Shown: positions 20,520-29,033 of the stretch, one piece after another
Layout of the letters: every line of letters starts with the position of its first letter
Numbering within the stretch: position 1 is the first letter of the stretch
Assembly (NCBI GenBank): GCA_016789605.1
Contig: JAEUQO010000214.1
Coordinates: forward strand, 1 to 33,307
DNA length: 33,307 bases
Reading direction: 5' to 3'
Source of the DNA: Acidobacteriota bacterium
Lineage (GTDB): Bacteria > Acidobacteriota > Blastocatellia > RBC074
The notes under the pieces: model-generated
Database searches by the model: none
Told to the model about the DNA's origin: nothing
The model's input: the letters and a program-made list of their open reading frames with translations, nothing else
Program-made: the position numbers and the translations under genes

Positions 20520-22448
20520 TGTTTAGGTTATGCGTTTAATAGCTTGACACTGAAAGAAGCGAAAGGCGGCAGCGATGCCTTCTTCAATCCTTCCTAGACG
20601 CAGAGCTATACGTATGACCGCTACGGCAATCGAACCGGCGTCAGCAAGTCAGGATCGGGCGCGGGCAGCATTCCACTGGACGGTCTGGCCAGTCTGGTTT
20701 ACACCAACGCTCAGAGCCAGACCGTCAGCAACCGAATCACATCCACTGGTTACGAGTACGATCCGGCGGGCAACCAGACTCGCGGAGAGACGTCGAGCGG
20801 AGTCTGGCGAAGGCACAAATATGATTCAGCCGGGCGATTGGCAGTTGTAGCTGATGACGGCGGCAGTCCGCTGGAAACGTACAGTTACGGCGCGTCGAAC
20901 GAACGGTTGCTGACGGTCAGTTGTGTCCCATATGGAAGTGCTGAAATCATAAGACTTATCGGATCGAGATAACTTAGAGTCTCTGGAAACATAAAACTAG
21001 GCTATCTCGCACTAAATGGTGTAAGGCGTCGATAATCGCTAAAGCCCGCATAGAATTAAGGGGGCGATGCCTGACGGCGATAAACCCTTTATTTTCAGGT
21101 ACCAGCCCCACTAACTTTTCATATGGGACAGGACTGGCTGACGGTGTACGGCAACGGACTGGGCGCTCCGGCAACGTATTACTGCTGGGAAGGAGGACAG
21201 GTTATAGCCGATTACCGGGCAGGCAGTAATCTGGTGTGGGAAAAGAGCTACGTTTACCTGGGCGGCCGGCTGCTGGCGACGGCGGACATCAGCGGAACGA
21301 AGTACCATCACCCTGATCGTTTAGGCACTCGGCTGATAACGGATACCTCTGGCAATGTAACAACCGAGCAGGTCAACTTGCCGTATGGAACTGCGCTGAC
21401 TATGGAATCGAGCGGAGCGATCAGCAACCGCCGCTTCACCAGCTATGACCGGAGTACGGAGACGAAGCTGGATTACGCGGTGAATCGTTTCTACAACGCG
21501 GCGCAGGGAAGATTCACGCAGGCTGATCCGATTGGAATGAAAGCGTCGAACCTTCAGGATCCACAATCACTCAACCTTTATGGTTATGTTGGCAACGATC
21601 CGATTAATTTAACCGATCCAGACGGTTTATTCTGGAAAGCGATAGGTAGATTTTTCAAATCCATCGGTAAATTCTTCAGCGCTATTGCTAAAGCTGTTTT
21701 GAGAGTGCTCAACAATAAATGGGTCAGCTTGGGAGTAACCATTCTGGGAGCTTTGGCTGGAATTGGTTTTCTGGGCAAGGTAGCGCAACACTTAAAGCTG
21801 ACAAAGTTGCTGAGTAAAGCAGCGAGTAAGGCTATTTCAACGGCTGTGGCTTACTATCAGAAAGCGAGAAACCTTGCTTCTTATCTGGCAATGGCGGGAG
21901 AAGCCCTGCAGGGGCAATTCAAGGAGATAGGACTTGGATTAGCTGGTGCAATACCTGCAATAATTCAGGAAAGCATTGAGTACGGCCTGATGGAGTCATT
22001 CAAGAATGTGAATTGGAAGAACCCGTTAGATGTCCTTAAAGCGGGATGGAGTGGATTTAAGAATGGACTCAGAGACGGCTGGAAAAGGATCAAGATTATC
22101 TTTACTCGTCCATTGAAAGATCTTTTTGTTCCTGTCTACGGATTTTTTTGTGGTCCCGGGTATGGGTACGATAGTAGTGGGCATGACACGCTTAATAGTG
22201 CGCTGCCTGCCGGAGCTGCACGCGACGGCCAAGATTCAGTATGTCGCAGGCATGACGAAACATATTTCTCCTTTAAAGATAATAAGAGCAGGAGCAGTGC
22301 TGATCTAAGATTTTTTCGTGAAGCCATATTCGCCGGCACAAATGATCATCTGATCAATGGATTGCTTGGAGTGAATGTTGGCAATTCATATCGGTTTGTG
22401 TCAGCCACGGGGATTGGCCTGTTAGGCGTCGTTAGGAGGTTTCGTTGA
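20520..22448 (+). pseudogene. Orphan RHS tip with phospholipase-A2-like toxin domain, disrupted
   Basis: One frame carries RHS sequence from about 20523 (L-G-Y-A-F-N-S-L-T-L-K-E-A) to the stop at 22448. It corresponds to the main RHS protein from about residue 1437 on (Y-D-R-Y-G-N-R-T) and includes a full RHS core ending D-P-D-G-L-F near 21627. It lacks any 5' end, has a TAG at 20595 where a Gln codon would fit, and is split at 20918-21136 by a MITE containing a stop. After the core the C-terminus is unlike the first RHS: hydrophobic helices, then F-F-C-G-P-G-Y-G (about 22144), C-R-R-H-D-E-T-Y (about 22242) and S-A-D-L. These match the calcium loop C-G-x-G and catalytic C-x2-H-D-x2-Y of phospholipase A2. 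The uninterrupted 3' part from ATG 21123 (441 codons) could still be made. Best read as a displaced toxin cassette. Confidence 0.85.
20918..21136. mobile_element. 219-bp MITE inside the orphan RHS, with 9-bp target duplication
   Basis: The ends are 17-bp inverted repeats with two mismatches: CAGTTGTGTCCCATATG (20918-20934) and the complement of CAGTCCTGTCCCATATG (21120-21136). Direct repeats GCTGACGGT flank it at 20909-20917 and 21137-21145. Removing the element plus one repeat (228 bases, 76 codons) rejoins the RHS frame as L-L-T-V-Y-G-N-G. No transposase is inside; the only minus-strand frame (20974-21174) runs past the right end and is not convincing. The parent IS family was not identified. 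The right end supplies an ATG (21123) in frame with the downstream RHS part. Confidence 0.85.
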
Positions 22449-23887
22449 AAGAGATCTACACCCTAACGAAACTTTTCTTGCTGGCGCTTTTTTCATTTAG
22501 CCTCGCATTTGCTGTACAGGAAAAGCTCAGAGCTTTCCCTGTACTGCAAGATAATGAAAAAAGGGCTATCGGAAAGCAGCCTGAGGATGAATTACCTTCT
22601 GTAGCGCAAATCGGCAATCTGCCCCTTCAACAAAAAAGGCTGATTAGACCACATAGAATTATCTATGACTCTATGCTTAGCCCTGATGGAAAGGTCCTAT
22701 CCTTAACTGTGAGTCGTGCCAAAATCGGCGAGAAGGAAAACAAGAAATCGCGCGAACCGCTTGTGCAATTGTGGGACACAGCCACTGGGGAAATGCGGGC
22801 AGAGTTTCCGCGCGGCGAACCGCGGTTTTACGAAAATGATTATCTTGTTTGGTCTACTAAAGATGTAGATACATCTTTGAGGTTTAGCCCTGATAGCCGT
22901 TGGTTGTTACTGTTGGATCGCGACTTCAGAGTTGTTATCCGTAATGTACAAACCGGAGAAATAGCCGGTGAACTTTTGCCCGGGCAGAAAAGGCGGAAGT
23001 ATGATTCGGTAGCTTTTGACTGGAAAAACTGGTTATTGGCCGTGGCCCCGGAGACGAGTATTACTGGACGTTTCAACAAGGCGATAGAGATATGGGACAT
23101 CAAATCAGGTCAATTGCGGCATAAGATCGAGCATCCGTCAATAAACCGTGATTGCAGTTCTCTATCCACCTTGATCGGCAGGAAAGACCCTCGTTTTTGC
23201 GAATCGGAAGCGGCTGACCCTGTGACAGAAATGATCTTTCTTCCTGACGGAGACAGACTCGTTACTTTTGGTATTTGGGGGCCAATTTATGTATGGGACG
23301 TGAAAATGGGGGAATTGAGTAGAAAGGTTTTTAGCGATCTGCCTGGGTTAAGAAGTTCAGGCGGGCCGCCACTGACGCCCGTCACTCACTCGGTTATCAA
23401 TCCTAAGAAGGACTTGCTCCTGACGCCATCACGAAACGGAAGAGTTGGCTTTTGGCGATTGCCAGAGATGGAATGGCTTAGCGCTACTACTCCCCCTTTT
23501 AAGGTGGGCGCGTTAAGAGTAGTTTTCAGTCCTAATGGGCAGCGACTGGCGATTCAAGGCCTCGATAGAGGTTACGATGAATGTGGCGTATTGTTGTGGA
23601 ATCAACAAAAAATGTTAGCAATTGAGGTTTGGGAAAAGCTGCCACGTTCATTAACTCTTTTGTTTACTCCCGACAACAAGACCTTAATCCTGGCCGAGAC
23701 TGTGAAAAAGAAACGGCGGCCTGCCAGAATGTATGATGCCGATACTGGAAACTTGCTTGGTGAATTGCCGACCATCTCATTTCTGCAAGCAGGGTTTAGC
23801 AATGATGGACTACTGTTTTACTCGCTTTCCTGGGATCAGCAAACGGTCACGCTTTGTGATGTCCTCTCGAACTCTGAGAATAAGTAG
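22445..23887 (+). CDS. Secreted WD40-like beta-propeller protein, candidate immunity protein
   Basis: 480 residues. An N-terminal signal peptide (about 1-23, L-F-L-L-A-L-F-S-F-S-L-A-F-A) is followed by WD40-type blades. Several show S-P-D-G or S-P-D-S turns, then short strands and a closing Trp, for example Q-L-W-D-T-A-T-G, E-I-W-D-I-K-S-G, Y-V-W-D-V-K-M-G and G-V-L-L-W-N-Q-Q. No catalytic motif is seen. The TTG start at 22445 overlaps the stop of the phospholipase-like RHS tip (TTGA), with AGGAGG 5 bases before it, so it is translationally coupled to that toxin. This is the position of an immunity gene, and export fits a toxin that attacks phospholipids. The immunity role is inference; a structural or housekeeping propeller is the alternative. 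A decayed relative lies at 24266-25064. Confidence 0.8.
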   Translation: MKEIYTLTKLFLLALFSFSLAFAVQEKLRAFPVLQDNEKRAIGKQPEDELPSVAQIGNLPLQQKRLIRPHRIIYDSMLSPDGKVLSLTVSRAKIGEKENKKSREPLVQLWDTATGEMRAEFPRGEPRFYENDYLVWSTKDVDTSLRFSPDSRWLLLLDRDFRVVIRNVQTGEIAGELLPGQKRRKYDSVAFDWKNWLLAVAPETSITGRFNKAIEIWDIKSGQLRHKIEHPSINRDCSSLSTLIGRKDPRFCESEAADPVTEMIFLPDGDRLVTFGIWGPIYVWDVKMGELSRKVFSDLPGLRSSGGPPLTPVTHSVINPKKDLLLTPSRNGRVGFWRLPEMEWLSATTPPFKVGALRVVFSPNGQRLAIQGLDRGYDECGVLLWNQQKMLAIEVWEKLPRSLTLLFTPDNKTLILAETVKKKRRPARMYDADTGNLLGELPTISFLQAGFSNDGLLFYSLSWDQQTVTLCDVLSNSENK

Positions 23888-23990
23888 ACAGGCTCTTCTG
23901 TTCATTATTTTGATCTGAAAACAAGAGTAACAGACCTAGCTTTCGGCGTAATTGCTCACGGGGTGCTCAAAATTCAATGACTGATATTGT

Positions 23991-24265
23991 GTGACGCCAA
24001 TGCTTTTGACGCCCGAACAAGTTGATCTGCTACCGATTGAGGGGCTTCGCTCGCTGGTCAAAGTGTTGTTCGTAGAACTCGAATCCTTACGCCAGCGCGT
24101 CGCCTTGTTGGAAGCCGAAAACGAGCAATTGAAAAAGCAATTGACCAGTTCCTCGAATTCTCGCAATTCTTCCAAGCCGCCTTCGACTGATCAGAAATCA
24201 AATCTGCCCGAAAACAAAAGCCGAAAAAAGCACGGTGCGCCGTTTGGTCATCAAAAGTATTCACC
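23991..24265 (+). pseudogene. N-terminal stub of an IS66-type transposase
   Basis: About 91 codons from a GTG at 23991 (or ATG 24000). A coiled coil (L-R-Q-R-V-A-L-L-E-A-E-N-E-Q-L-K-K-Q-L) is followed by N-S-R-N-S-S-K-P-P-S-T-D, the hallmark of the N-terminal region of IS66-like transposases (DUF6444-like), then a basic K-S-R-K-K-H-G-A-P-F-G-H-Q. Similarity ends near 24261 and the frame runs into WD40-type DNA and stops at 24347. The zinc finger and DDE catalytic domain are absent, and no second inverted end was found, so the element is dead. It begins 103 bases after the intact WD40 gene. Confidence 0.75.
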
Positions 24266-25064
24266 AAGAAACAATCGGAAGCTGCAAGCCCTGTCATCGG
24301 TTGTATCCTCAGCCCGGACAGTCAGTATGTCGCCCTGGTCGGCATAAGTTCGATCGTGGCGATTCACGATATGGAAACTTTCGAGCGCGTAGCCTGGTTG
24401 AAGGGCCACAAAAAACGAATCGAGCAGGTCGAATTCAGCCCCGATGGAGAGTTGATCGCAACCACAAGTGGCGACGGAGCGGCCAAGATATGGGACGCAA
24501 AAACCGGACAGTGAAAAACGACTTTGAACGAACCCAATGGAGCAGTGCGGTTTATTTCCTTCAGCCCGGATGGCCGATGGCTGGCGACATCCGGCACGAA
24601 AAGAGAGAAAGTCGAGTTGCTGGACACAAACCTTGAAGGTCAAAGTCACGTTTGACAGCAGTCGCCAAGCTTACGCTGTTTTCAGCCCAGGTGGCCAAAG
24701 TCTGGCGATCAGCAACTAAGACGGCTCAATCACGGTGTGGGATATTTCGGCCTTTTAAGGTCGGCGCGTTAAGAGTCGTTCTCAGCCCCAATGAGCAGCG
24801 ATTGGCGATCAAGGTTTGACCAGAGGCTATGATGAAAGCGGTGTGCTTTTGTGGAATCAGCAAAAAATGTCGGCAATCGAAGCTTCGGAAAAACTGCCGC
24901 GTTCATTGACGCTCTTGTTCACTCCTGATAACAAGAAATTCATCCTGGCCGAAACGGAGAAAAAGAAACGGCGTTCTGCCAGAAAGTATGACGCCGACTC
25001 AGAAAACTTACTTGGCCAATTGCCAAGCATTTCGTTTTTACCAGCCGGGTTTAGCGATGATGAT
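24266..25064 (+). pseudogene. Decayed WD40-like propeller gene
   Basis: No start codon and several frame breaks, but WD40 blades are readable in pieces: from about 24297 V-I-G-C-I-L-S-P-D-S and V-E-F-S-P-D-G-E-L, then K-I-W-D-A-K-T-G-Q followed by a TGA at 24512; from about 24549 F-I-S-F-S-P-D-G-R-W-L-A-T-S in another frame; further stops near 24650-24720. From 24751 to about 25061 the DNA is a clear relative of 23496-23809 in the intact WD40 gene (same order, including L-L-W-N-Q-Q-K-M and S-L-T-L-L-F-T-P-D-N-K), with small indels. The copy stops exactly where the right SDR repeat begins. It is most likely the remains of an older immunity-type gene whose toxin partner has been lost. Confidence 0.8.
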
Positions 25065-25163
25065 GGAGTCCAGAATGCGATTTGCCAACCATATAGCGAT
25101 TGTGACCGGCGGCGGCGGCGAAATCGGACGTGCGACGGCTTTGCGTTTGGCGCGCGAAGGCGC
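25065..25163 (+). repeat. Right copy of the 99-bp direct repeat flanking the RHS island
   Basis: Same sequence as 13575-13673 with two substitutions. Here the repeat carries on into the full SDR gene. To its left is WD40 pseudogene DNA instead of the terminator and upstream region seen beside the left copy. The shared segment starts at GGAG, so the ribosome-binding site of the intact gene is preserved. Confidence 0.95.
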
Positions 25164-25830
25164 GACGGTTGTTGTGGCTGATTTGAATCAGGAACACGCC
25201 GAAAGTGTCGCCGCTGAAATCAACGCTGCGGGCGGTCAGGCGGTCGCGTTTGGCACGGACGTTTCGCAACGTGCGCAGGTCGAAGCGTTGGTCAGCGCTG
25301 TCATCGCGCAATTCGGGCAGATAGACGTGTTGTGCAACATTGCCGGTATTGCGCCGCCTGCGCCGTTTCTCGACATCACGGATGAACTGTGGCAACTGAC
25401 GATGGATATCAATCTGACCGGCGTCTTTTTGTGTTCACAGGTTGTGGCGCGCGAAATGGCCAAACGGCGTCGCGGCGTGATTGTGAATATGGCTTCGACC
25501 AATGGACTGGTGGGCGAAGAAGCGCTCGCGCCCTACAACGCGTCCAAATTCGGTGTGGTGGGATTGACGATGACCACGGCAATTGAATTGGCTCCGTATG
25601 GCATTCGCGTCAATGCGGCTGCGCCGGGCATGATTCGCACGCGGCTGTCACAAGCCGTGTTGGACGCCAACCCGGAACTGGCGCAAGCCTATTTGCGCGA
25701 CAAAATCCCGATGGCGCGTTTTGGTACGCCTGATGAAGTCGCTGGCGTGGTGGCGTTTCTGGCGTCAGACGATGCCAGTTTTGTGACCGGTCATGCATTG
25801 GTGGTAGACGGTGGGCAGCTTACGATATGA
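25075..25830 (+). CDS. SDR family NAD(P)-dependent oxidoreductase
   Basis: 251 residues, typical of classical short-chain dehydrogenases. The Rossmann glycine motif is T-G-G-G-G-E-I-G (residues 11-18; the middle Glu is unusual, G-x3-G-I-G being standard). Other motifs: V-V-A-D-L (33-37), N-I-A-G at 88-91 (usual N-N-A-G), Asn113, and the catalytic set Ser141 with Tyr154-x3-Lys158 (Y-N-A-S-K). P-G-M-I-R-T follows at 184-189, and the C-terminus has the usual V-D-G-G. The acidic Asp after the second strand favours NAD over NADP. The substrate is unknown. The ATG at 25075 has GGAG 6 bases upstream; the longer frame upstream is readthrough from the WD40 pseudogene. The gene has lost its ancestral upstream region, which remains at 13.5 kb, so its promoter must lie in island DNA. 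Confidence 0.92.
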   Translation: MRFANHIAIVTGGGGEIGRATALRLAREGATVVVADLNQEHAESVAAEINAAGGQAVAFGTDVSQRAQVEALVSAVIAQFGQIDVLCNIAGIAPPAPFLDITDELWQLTMDINLTGVFLCSQVVAREMAKRRRGVIVNMASTNGLVGEEALAPYNASKFGVVGLTMTTAIELAPYGIRVNAAAPGMIRTRLSQAVLDANPELAQAYLRDKIPMARFGTPDEVAGVVAFLASDDASFVTGHALVVDGGQLTI

Positions 25831-26005
25831 TGCCGTCCTGAGATTGACCGGGCAGTCCTATCCCGCACACCTGCTCGATTCTGTAACCCTTCGTATTCCC
25901 CCAACAATTGGTTCCTTGTTTGGTCGAAGCAATAGCTCTGGGCGAGGTGTGCATCGTTTGCGCCTCGTCCTCCTGATTCGTGTTTTATCGCTGGAGGAGG
26001 AAGTC

Positions 26006-27898
26006 GTGACGAAGTTTCAAATGCGTATGGTCGGTCTTTTGTTGTTGATGCTTTGTGTTGGCGTTGTCTGGTTGCGCCTGGTGAGTTTTACGGGGTCTGT
26101 AACGGCGCAATCTGCCACGCCTGCCATTCAATTGATTCCCGTCGCCAGTGGATTGTCTTCGCCGGTGTATTTGACCAGCGCGCGCGACGGCAGCAACCGG
26201 CTGTTTATTATCGAACAACCGGGGCGCATTTTGTTGCTGCCGCCCGGCGCGAGCGCGCCGTTGGCCACGCCGTTTTTGGACATCAGAACCAAAATCTCTT
26301 TTGGTGGCGAACGTGGGTTGTTGGGGTTGGCCTTTCATCCGCAATACGCCACCAACCGCCGCTTTTTTGTGAATTACACGCGCACGGGCGATGGCGCGAC
26401 GGTCGTTTCGGAATTCAAAGCCTCGGCTGCCAATCCCAATGTTGCTGACACCACGGAAACGATTCTGTTGACCGTGGCGCAACCGTTTTCCAATCACAAT
26501 GGCGGCTGGATTGATTTCGGCCCGGATGGGTTTTTGTACATCGGTTTGGGCGATGGCGGGTCGGCCAATGATCCCGGCAATCGTTCGCAGAACGTCGAAG
26601 ACCTGCTGGGCAAAATGTTGCGCATTGACGTTAACACTCCCAACGGAGCCATCCCGTATTCGTCGCCGTCCAGCAATCCGTTTTTTGGCGCGACGCCAGG
26701 CCGCGACGAAATCTATGCGACCGGATTGCGCAACCCCTGGCGATGTGCGTTTGACCGCGTGACCGGCGAACTTTACGCCGGTGATGTCGGCCAAGGGCAA
26801 ATCGAAGAAATCAGTATTATCGAGTTGGGCAAAAATTACGGCTGGCGTGTGTTTGAGGGGACGCGCTGTACCAATCTGGGACCGGCGGCGTGCAATGCCG
26901 CCCAATATGCGCCGCCGCTGTTGGAATACAACCATTCAGGCGGACGCTGTTCCGTGACGGGCGGTTATGTCTATCGCGGTACGCAAGGCAGTTTGCCGGT
27001 CGGCACGTATGTTTTTGGCGAATATTGCACCGGCGAAATCTTCCTTTGGCAAAACAATGCAATGCGCGTGTTGCTCGACACCACGCAAGCCATCGCCGCG
27101 TTTGGCGAAGACGAAGCGGGCGAAATTTACGTTGTGAATTTGCAGGGCACAATTCATCGCATTGCAGCGCCCGGCGCGGCGACGACAGTTTCGGCGGCCA
27201 GTTATCGCAACAATCCCTTGGCGACGGATGGCATTGTGACTGCCTTTGGGCAGAATTTCGCGACGACAACCCAGGCTGCGCCGACGGGGACTGCCTTACC
27301 GACGACCTTGGCGGGAGCTTCGATCACAATCACGGATGCGCTGAACGTGGCCAGAACCGCGCCGCTGTTTTTTGTGTCGCCGACACAGATCAACTTCCAG
27401 GTGCCGCAGGGAACTGCGCCGGGCGCGGCGAATCTGGCGTTTCGCAACACCAACGGGACACTTTCGCTGGGCACGGCCAACATCGCCAACATTGCGCCCG
27501 CGCTGTTTGCCGCCAATGCCAGCGGACGCGGTTTGGCGGCGGCGGTCGTCCAGCGCACACGCGCTGACGGTTCGCAAAGTTTTGAACCGGTTGCGCGCTT
27601 TGACACCACGCAGAACCAGTTCGTCGCTGTGCCGATTGATTTGGGCGCTGCCACCGATCGGGTTTTCCTGGTGATGTTTGGTTCGGGGTTTCGGTATCGC
27701 AGCGCGTTGTCAGCGGTTGGCGTGACCTTGGGCGGAACGGCTGCGCCCGTGTCGTTTGCCGGAGCGCAAGGCAGTTTTATCGGATTGGATCAGGTCAATA
27801 TCGAATTGCCGCGTTCGCTGGCCGGGCGGGGTGAACTGGATGTGGTGTTGACCGTTGATGGGCAAACGGCCAACACCGTACGCGTCAGCGTGCGCTGA
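26006..27898 (+). CDS. Secreted PQQ-type sugar dehydrogenase with TIGR03437 domain
   Basis: 630 residues. The GTG at 26006 is chosen because GGAGGAGG ends 5 bases upstream; ATG 26021 is too far from that site. A hydrophobic signal lies at about 8-35 (cleavage near V-T-A-Q-S). Residues about 40-390 form a soluble glucose/sorbosone dehydrogenase-like six-bladed propeller: [27 protein letters not shown], and G-L-R-N-P-W-R. These are the family's conserved PQQ/calcium-site segments. Residues about 395-630 are the acidobacterial C-terminal domain TIGR03437 (V-S-A-A-S-Y start, [10 protein letters not shown] core, [12 protein letters not shown] near the end), found on many secreted proteins of that phylum. 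It probably oxidises sugars in the periplasm or outside; actual cofactor use is not proven. Confidence 0.92.
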   Translation: MTKFQMRMVGLLLLMLCVGVVWLRLVSFTGSVTAQSATPAIQLIPVASGLSSPVYLTSARDGSNRLFIIEQPGRILLLPPGASAPLATPFLDIRTKISFGGERGLLGLAFHPQYATNRRFFVNYTRTGDGATVVSEFKASAANPNVADTTETILLTVAQPFSNHNGGWIDFGPDGFLYIGLGDGGSANDPGNRSQNVEDLLGKMLRIDVNTPNGAIPYSSPSSNPFFGATPGRDEIYATGLRNPWRCAFDRVTGELYAGDVGQGQIEEISIIELGKNYGWRVFEGTRCTNLGPAACNAAQYAPPLLEYNHSGGRCSVTGGYVYRGTQGSLPVGTYVFGEYCTGEIFLWQNNAMRVLLDTTQAIAAFGEDEAGEIYVVNLQGTIHRIAAPGAATTVSAASYRNNPLATDGIVTAFGQNFATTTQAAPTGTALPTTLAGASITITDALNVARTAPLFFVSPTQINFQVPQGTAPGAANLAFRNTNGTLSLGTANIANIAPALFAANASGRGLAAAVVQRTRADGSQSFEPVARFDTTQNQFVAVPIDLGAATDRVFLVMFGSGFRYRSALSAVGVTLGGTAAPVSFAGAQGSFIGLDQVNIELPRSLAGRGELDVVLTVDGQTANTVRVSVR

Positions 27899-27978
27899 CA
27901 CAACGAGTGAGAATTTTGTCGAATCTGTCAGTTTGCGTGGTTGTGGTCAGATGGGCTGGAAAAAAAACTGCGCAAACG

Positions 27979-28140
27979 GACAGGTTCGGGGACAGAGTTC
28001 GGTGACCAGAATGATGCTTGACCGAGGCAGGGGAGTAGGTTACAACTGGCGACGCCGTTGGCGAGGTGCCAGCCAAGCATTGTTTCCCCACCGTGCGCGG
28101 CATGAATGAATTTGCCCAGAAGGCGACACACAGGATTAGG
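27979..28140. repeat. Possible interspersed, structured non-coding element
   Basis: The 250-base gap between the dehydrogenase and the next gene contains a stretch open in several frames on both strands with no protein-like pattern. It includes a compound hairpin: CTGGC (28046-28050) with GCCAG (28068-28072), enclosing CGCC-GTT-GGCG (28053-28063). Such a segment could be a dispersed intergenic repeat of the genome; only one copy is in this window, so this cannot be shown here. Confidence 0.25.
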
Positions 28141-28148
28141 AGGCGCGT

Positions 28149-28499
28149 TTGCACCGAATTCCGCGCTATTGCTCACTGGATGGTTTTACGGAGTTAAGCT
28201 CTTCGCTCGATGGCGTAGCTTTGCGGACGCTGGCTCCGTTCGATACCGTTTGTGCGCGCACACTCAACAATGATTACTACATCTTTCTGATCGAACCGGA
28301 AACCGGCAAAGCGCTGGTACAGGGCGGACGTTATTTTTCTGAGCCTGTCGAAGCCACGGTCAGCGGTTCGACATTTGGCGGCTGTATGCTCAAGATGGGC
28401 TGGCTGGCAGTCGGGTTGCGCATCGAATTTTGCTCTGGCGGCCAACGAATTGTGACCTCACCTGTGCAATCGCTGCACGTTGAATGTCCTGAACAGTAA
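28149..28499 (+). CDS. Small hypothetical protein
   Basis: 116 residues starting with TTG at 28149, which has TAGGAGG 5 to 6 bases upstream; no in-frame ATG near the start fits better. No signal peptide or membrane helix. The middle, from about residue 39 (T-L-N-N-D-Y-Y-I-F-L-I, then G-G-R-Y-F), alternates hydrophobic and polar residues as in a beta-sheet protein, and the end is G-L-R-I-E-F then S-P-V-Q-S-L. The pattern looks like a small beta-barrel (PilZ-like size), but no defining motif is present, so no function is given. It converges on the VanZ-like gene; its stop codon directly abuts that gene's stop. Confidence 0.65.
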   Translation: MHRIPRYCSLDGFTELSSSLDGVALRTLAPFDTVCARTLNNDYYIFLIEPETGKALVQGGRYFSEPVEATVSGSTFGGCMLKMGWLAVGLRIEFCSGGQRIVTSPVQSLHVECPEQ

Positions 28500-28991
28500 T
28501 TACTCCTCAACCGAACGTGTTTCTTTCCTGCGCGTAAACCACCACCACACCAACAACGCCGTTGTTCCACCCAACGTGTCAATCAGACTGTCATACAGCG
28601 ACGCGGTACGATTGGCGCTAAAGCTTTGATGCCATTCGTCGCTGAGCGCATACAGCGCCACCAGCAACCACGTCCACAAGGCCCACGACCAGCGCCAGCG
28701 GTCCCGGGAATTCCCACGAAAGGCGCGGAACAGCAGCAGCGCCAAAATGCCGTATTCGGTGAAGTGTGAAGCTTTGCGGACGAGAAAGTGAAGCGGCTGG
28801 AATTGTTCTGGCGTCAGGCTGGGCCAGAAATAATGCAGGATGGTATAGAGCAGCGAACCGGTGTTTTCGCCGGAAAAGGTGTCAGTCGAAAAACCAAAAA
28901 TGACCGACATCCAGATCAGCGGCGGCAACCAATAAAAAAGAGCCGAGCGTTGCGGACTCAGTGTAGCGCCTATCGAACTACGGTTGGGCAT
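28500..28991 (-). CDS. VanZ-like membrane protein
   Basis: 163 residues with four predicted membrane helices (about 17-35, 75-90, 102-117, 138-152). VanZ-family marks are present: R-K-A-S-H-F-T-E-Y-G-I-L-A at about 72-84, D-E-W-H-Q near 118-122, and D-S-L-I-D-T-L-G-G near 134-142. VanZ gives low-level teicoplanin resistance in enterococci, but most homologues are uncharacterised envelope proteins, and resistance should not be assumed. The gene follows atpG by 42 bases on the same strand, with GAGGA about 9 bases before the ATG at 28991, so it may be read from the ATP synthase operon. Confidence 0.9.
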   Translation of the reverse strand: MPNRSSIGATLSPQRSALFYWLPPLIWMSVIFGFSTDTFSGENTGSLLYTILHYFWPSLTPEQFQPLHFLVRKASHFTEYGILALLLFRAFRGNSRDRWRWSWALWTWLLVALYALSDEWHQSFSANRTASLYDSLIDTLGGTTALLVWWWFTRRKETRSVEE

Positions 28992-29020
28992 TCACTCAAT
29001 CCTCAAACCCCGGCTCTTTT
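28936..29020 (-). terminator. Inverted repeat between atpG and the VanZ-like gene
   Basis: AAAAGAGCCG (28936-28945) and CGGCTCTTTT (29011-29020) are perfect 10-bp complements 65 bases apart. Read on the minus strand, the second arm runs into a row of T. It spans the start of the VanZ-like gene, so it could lower transcription from the atp operon into that gene or hide its start. The large loop makes it weak. Confidence 0.25.
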
Positions 29021-29033
29021 GCTATTGCGTAAA

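Noticed and set aside
20974..21174. 66-codon minus-strand frame in the MITE as a transposase remnant
   Set aside because: It runs across the element's right end into RHS DNA, and no DDE or helix-turn-helix pattern is visible.
24988..25074. Longer SDR protein starting at 24988
   Set aside because: The extra 29 codons are WD40 pseudogene DNA in another frame; GGAG plus ATG at 25075 lies within the conserved repeat and matches the start of the left stub.
27885..28176. Minus-strand frames of 82 to 89 codons in the gap after the sugar dehydrogenase
   Set aside because: Two overlapping frames in the same DNA with no hydrophobic pattern or family motif, and no ribosome-binding site. More likely a non-coding repeat.
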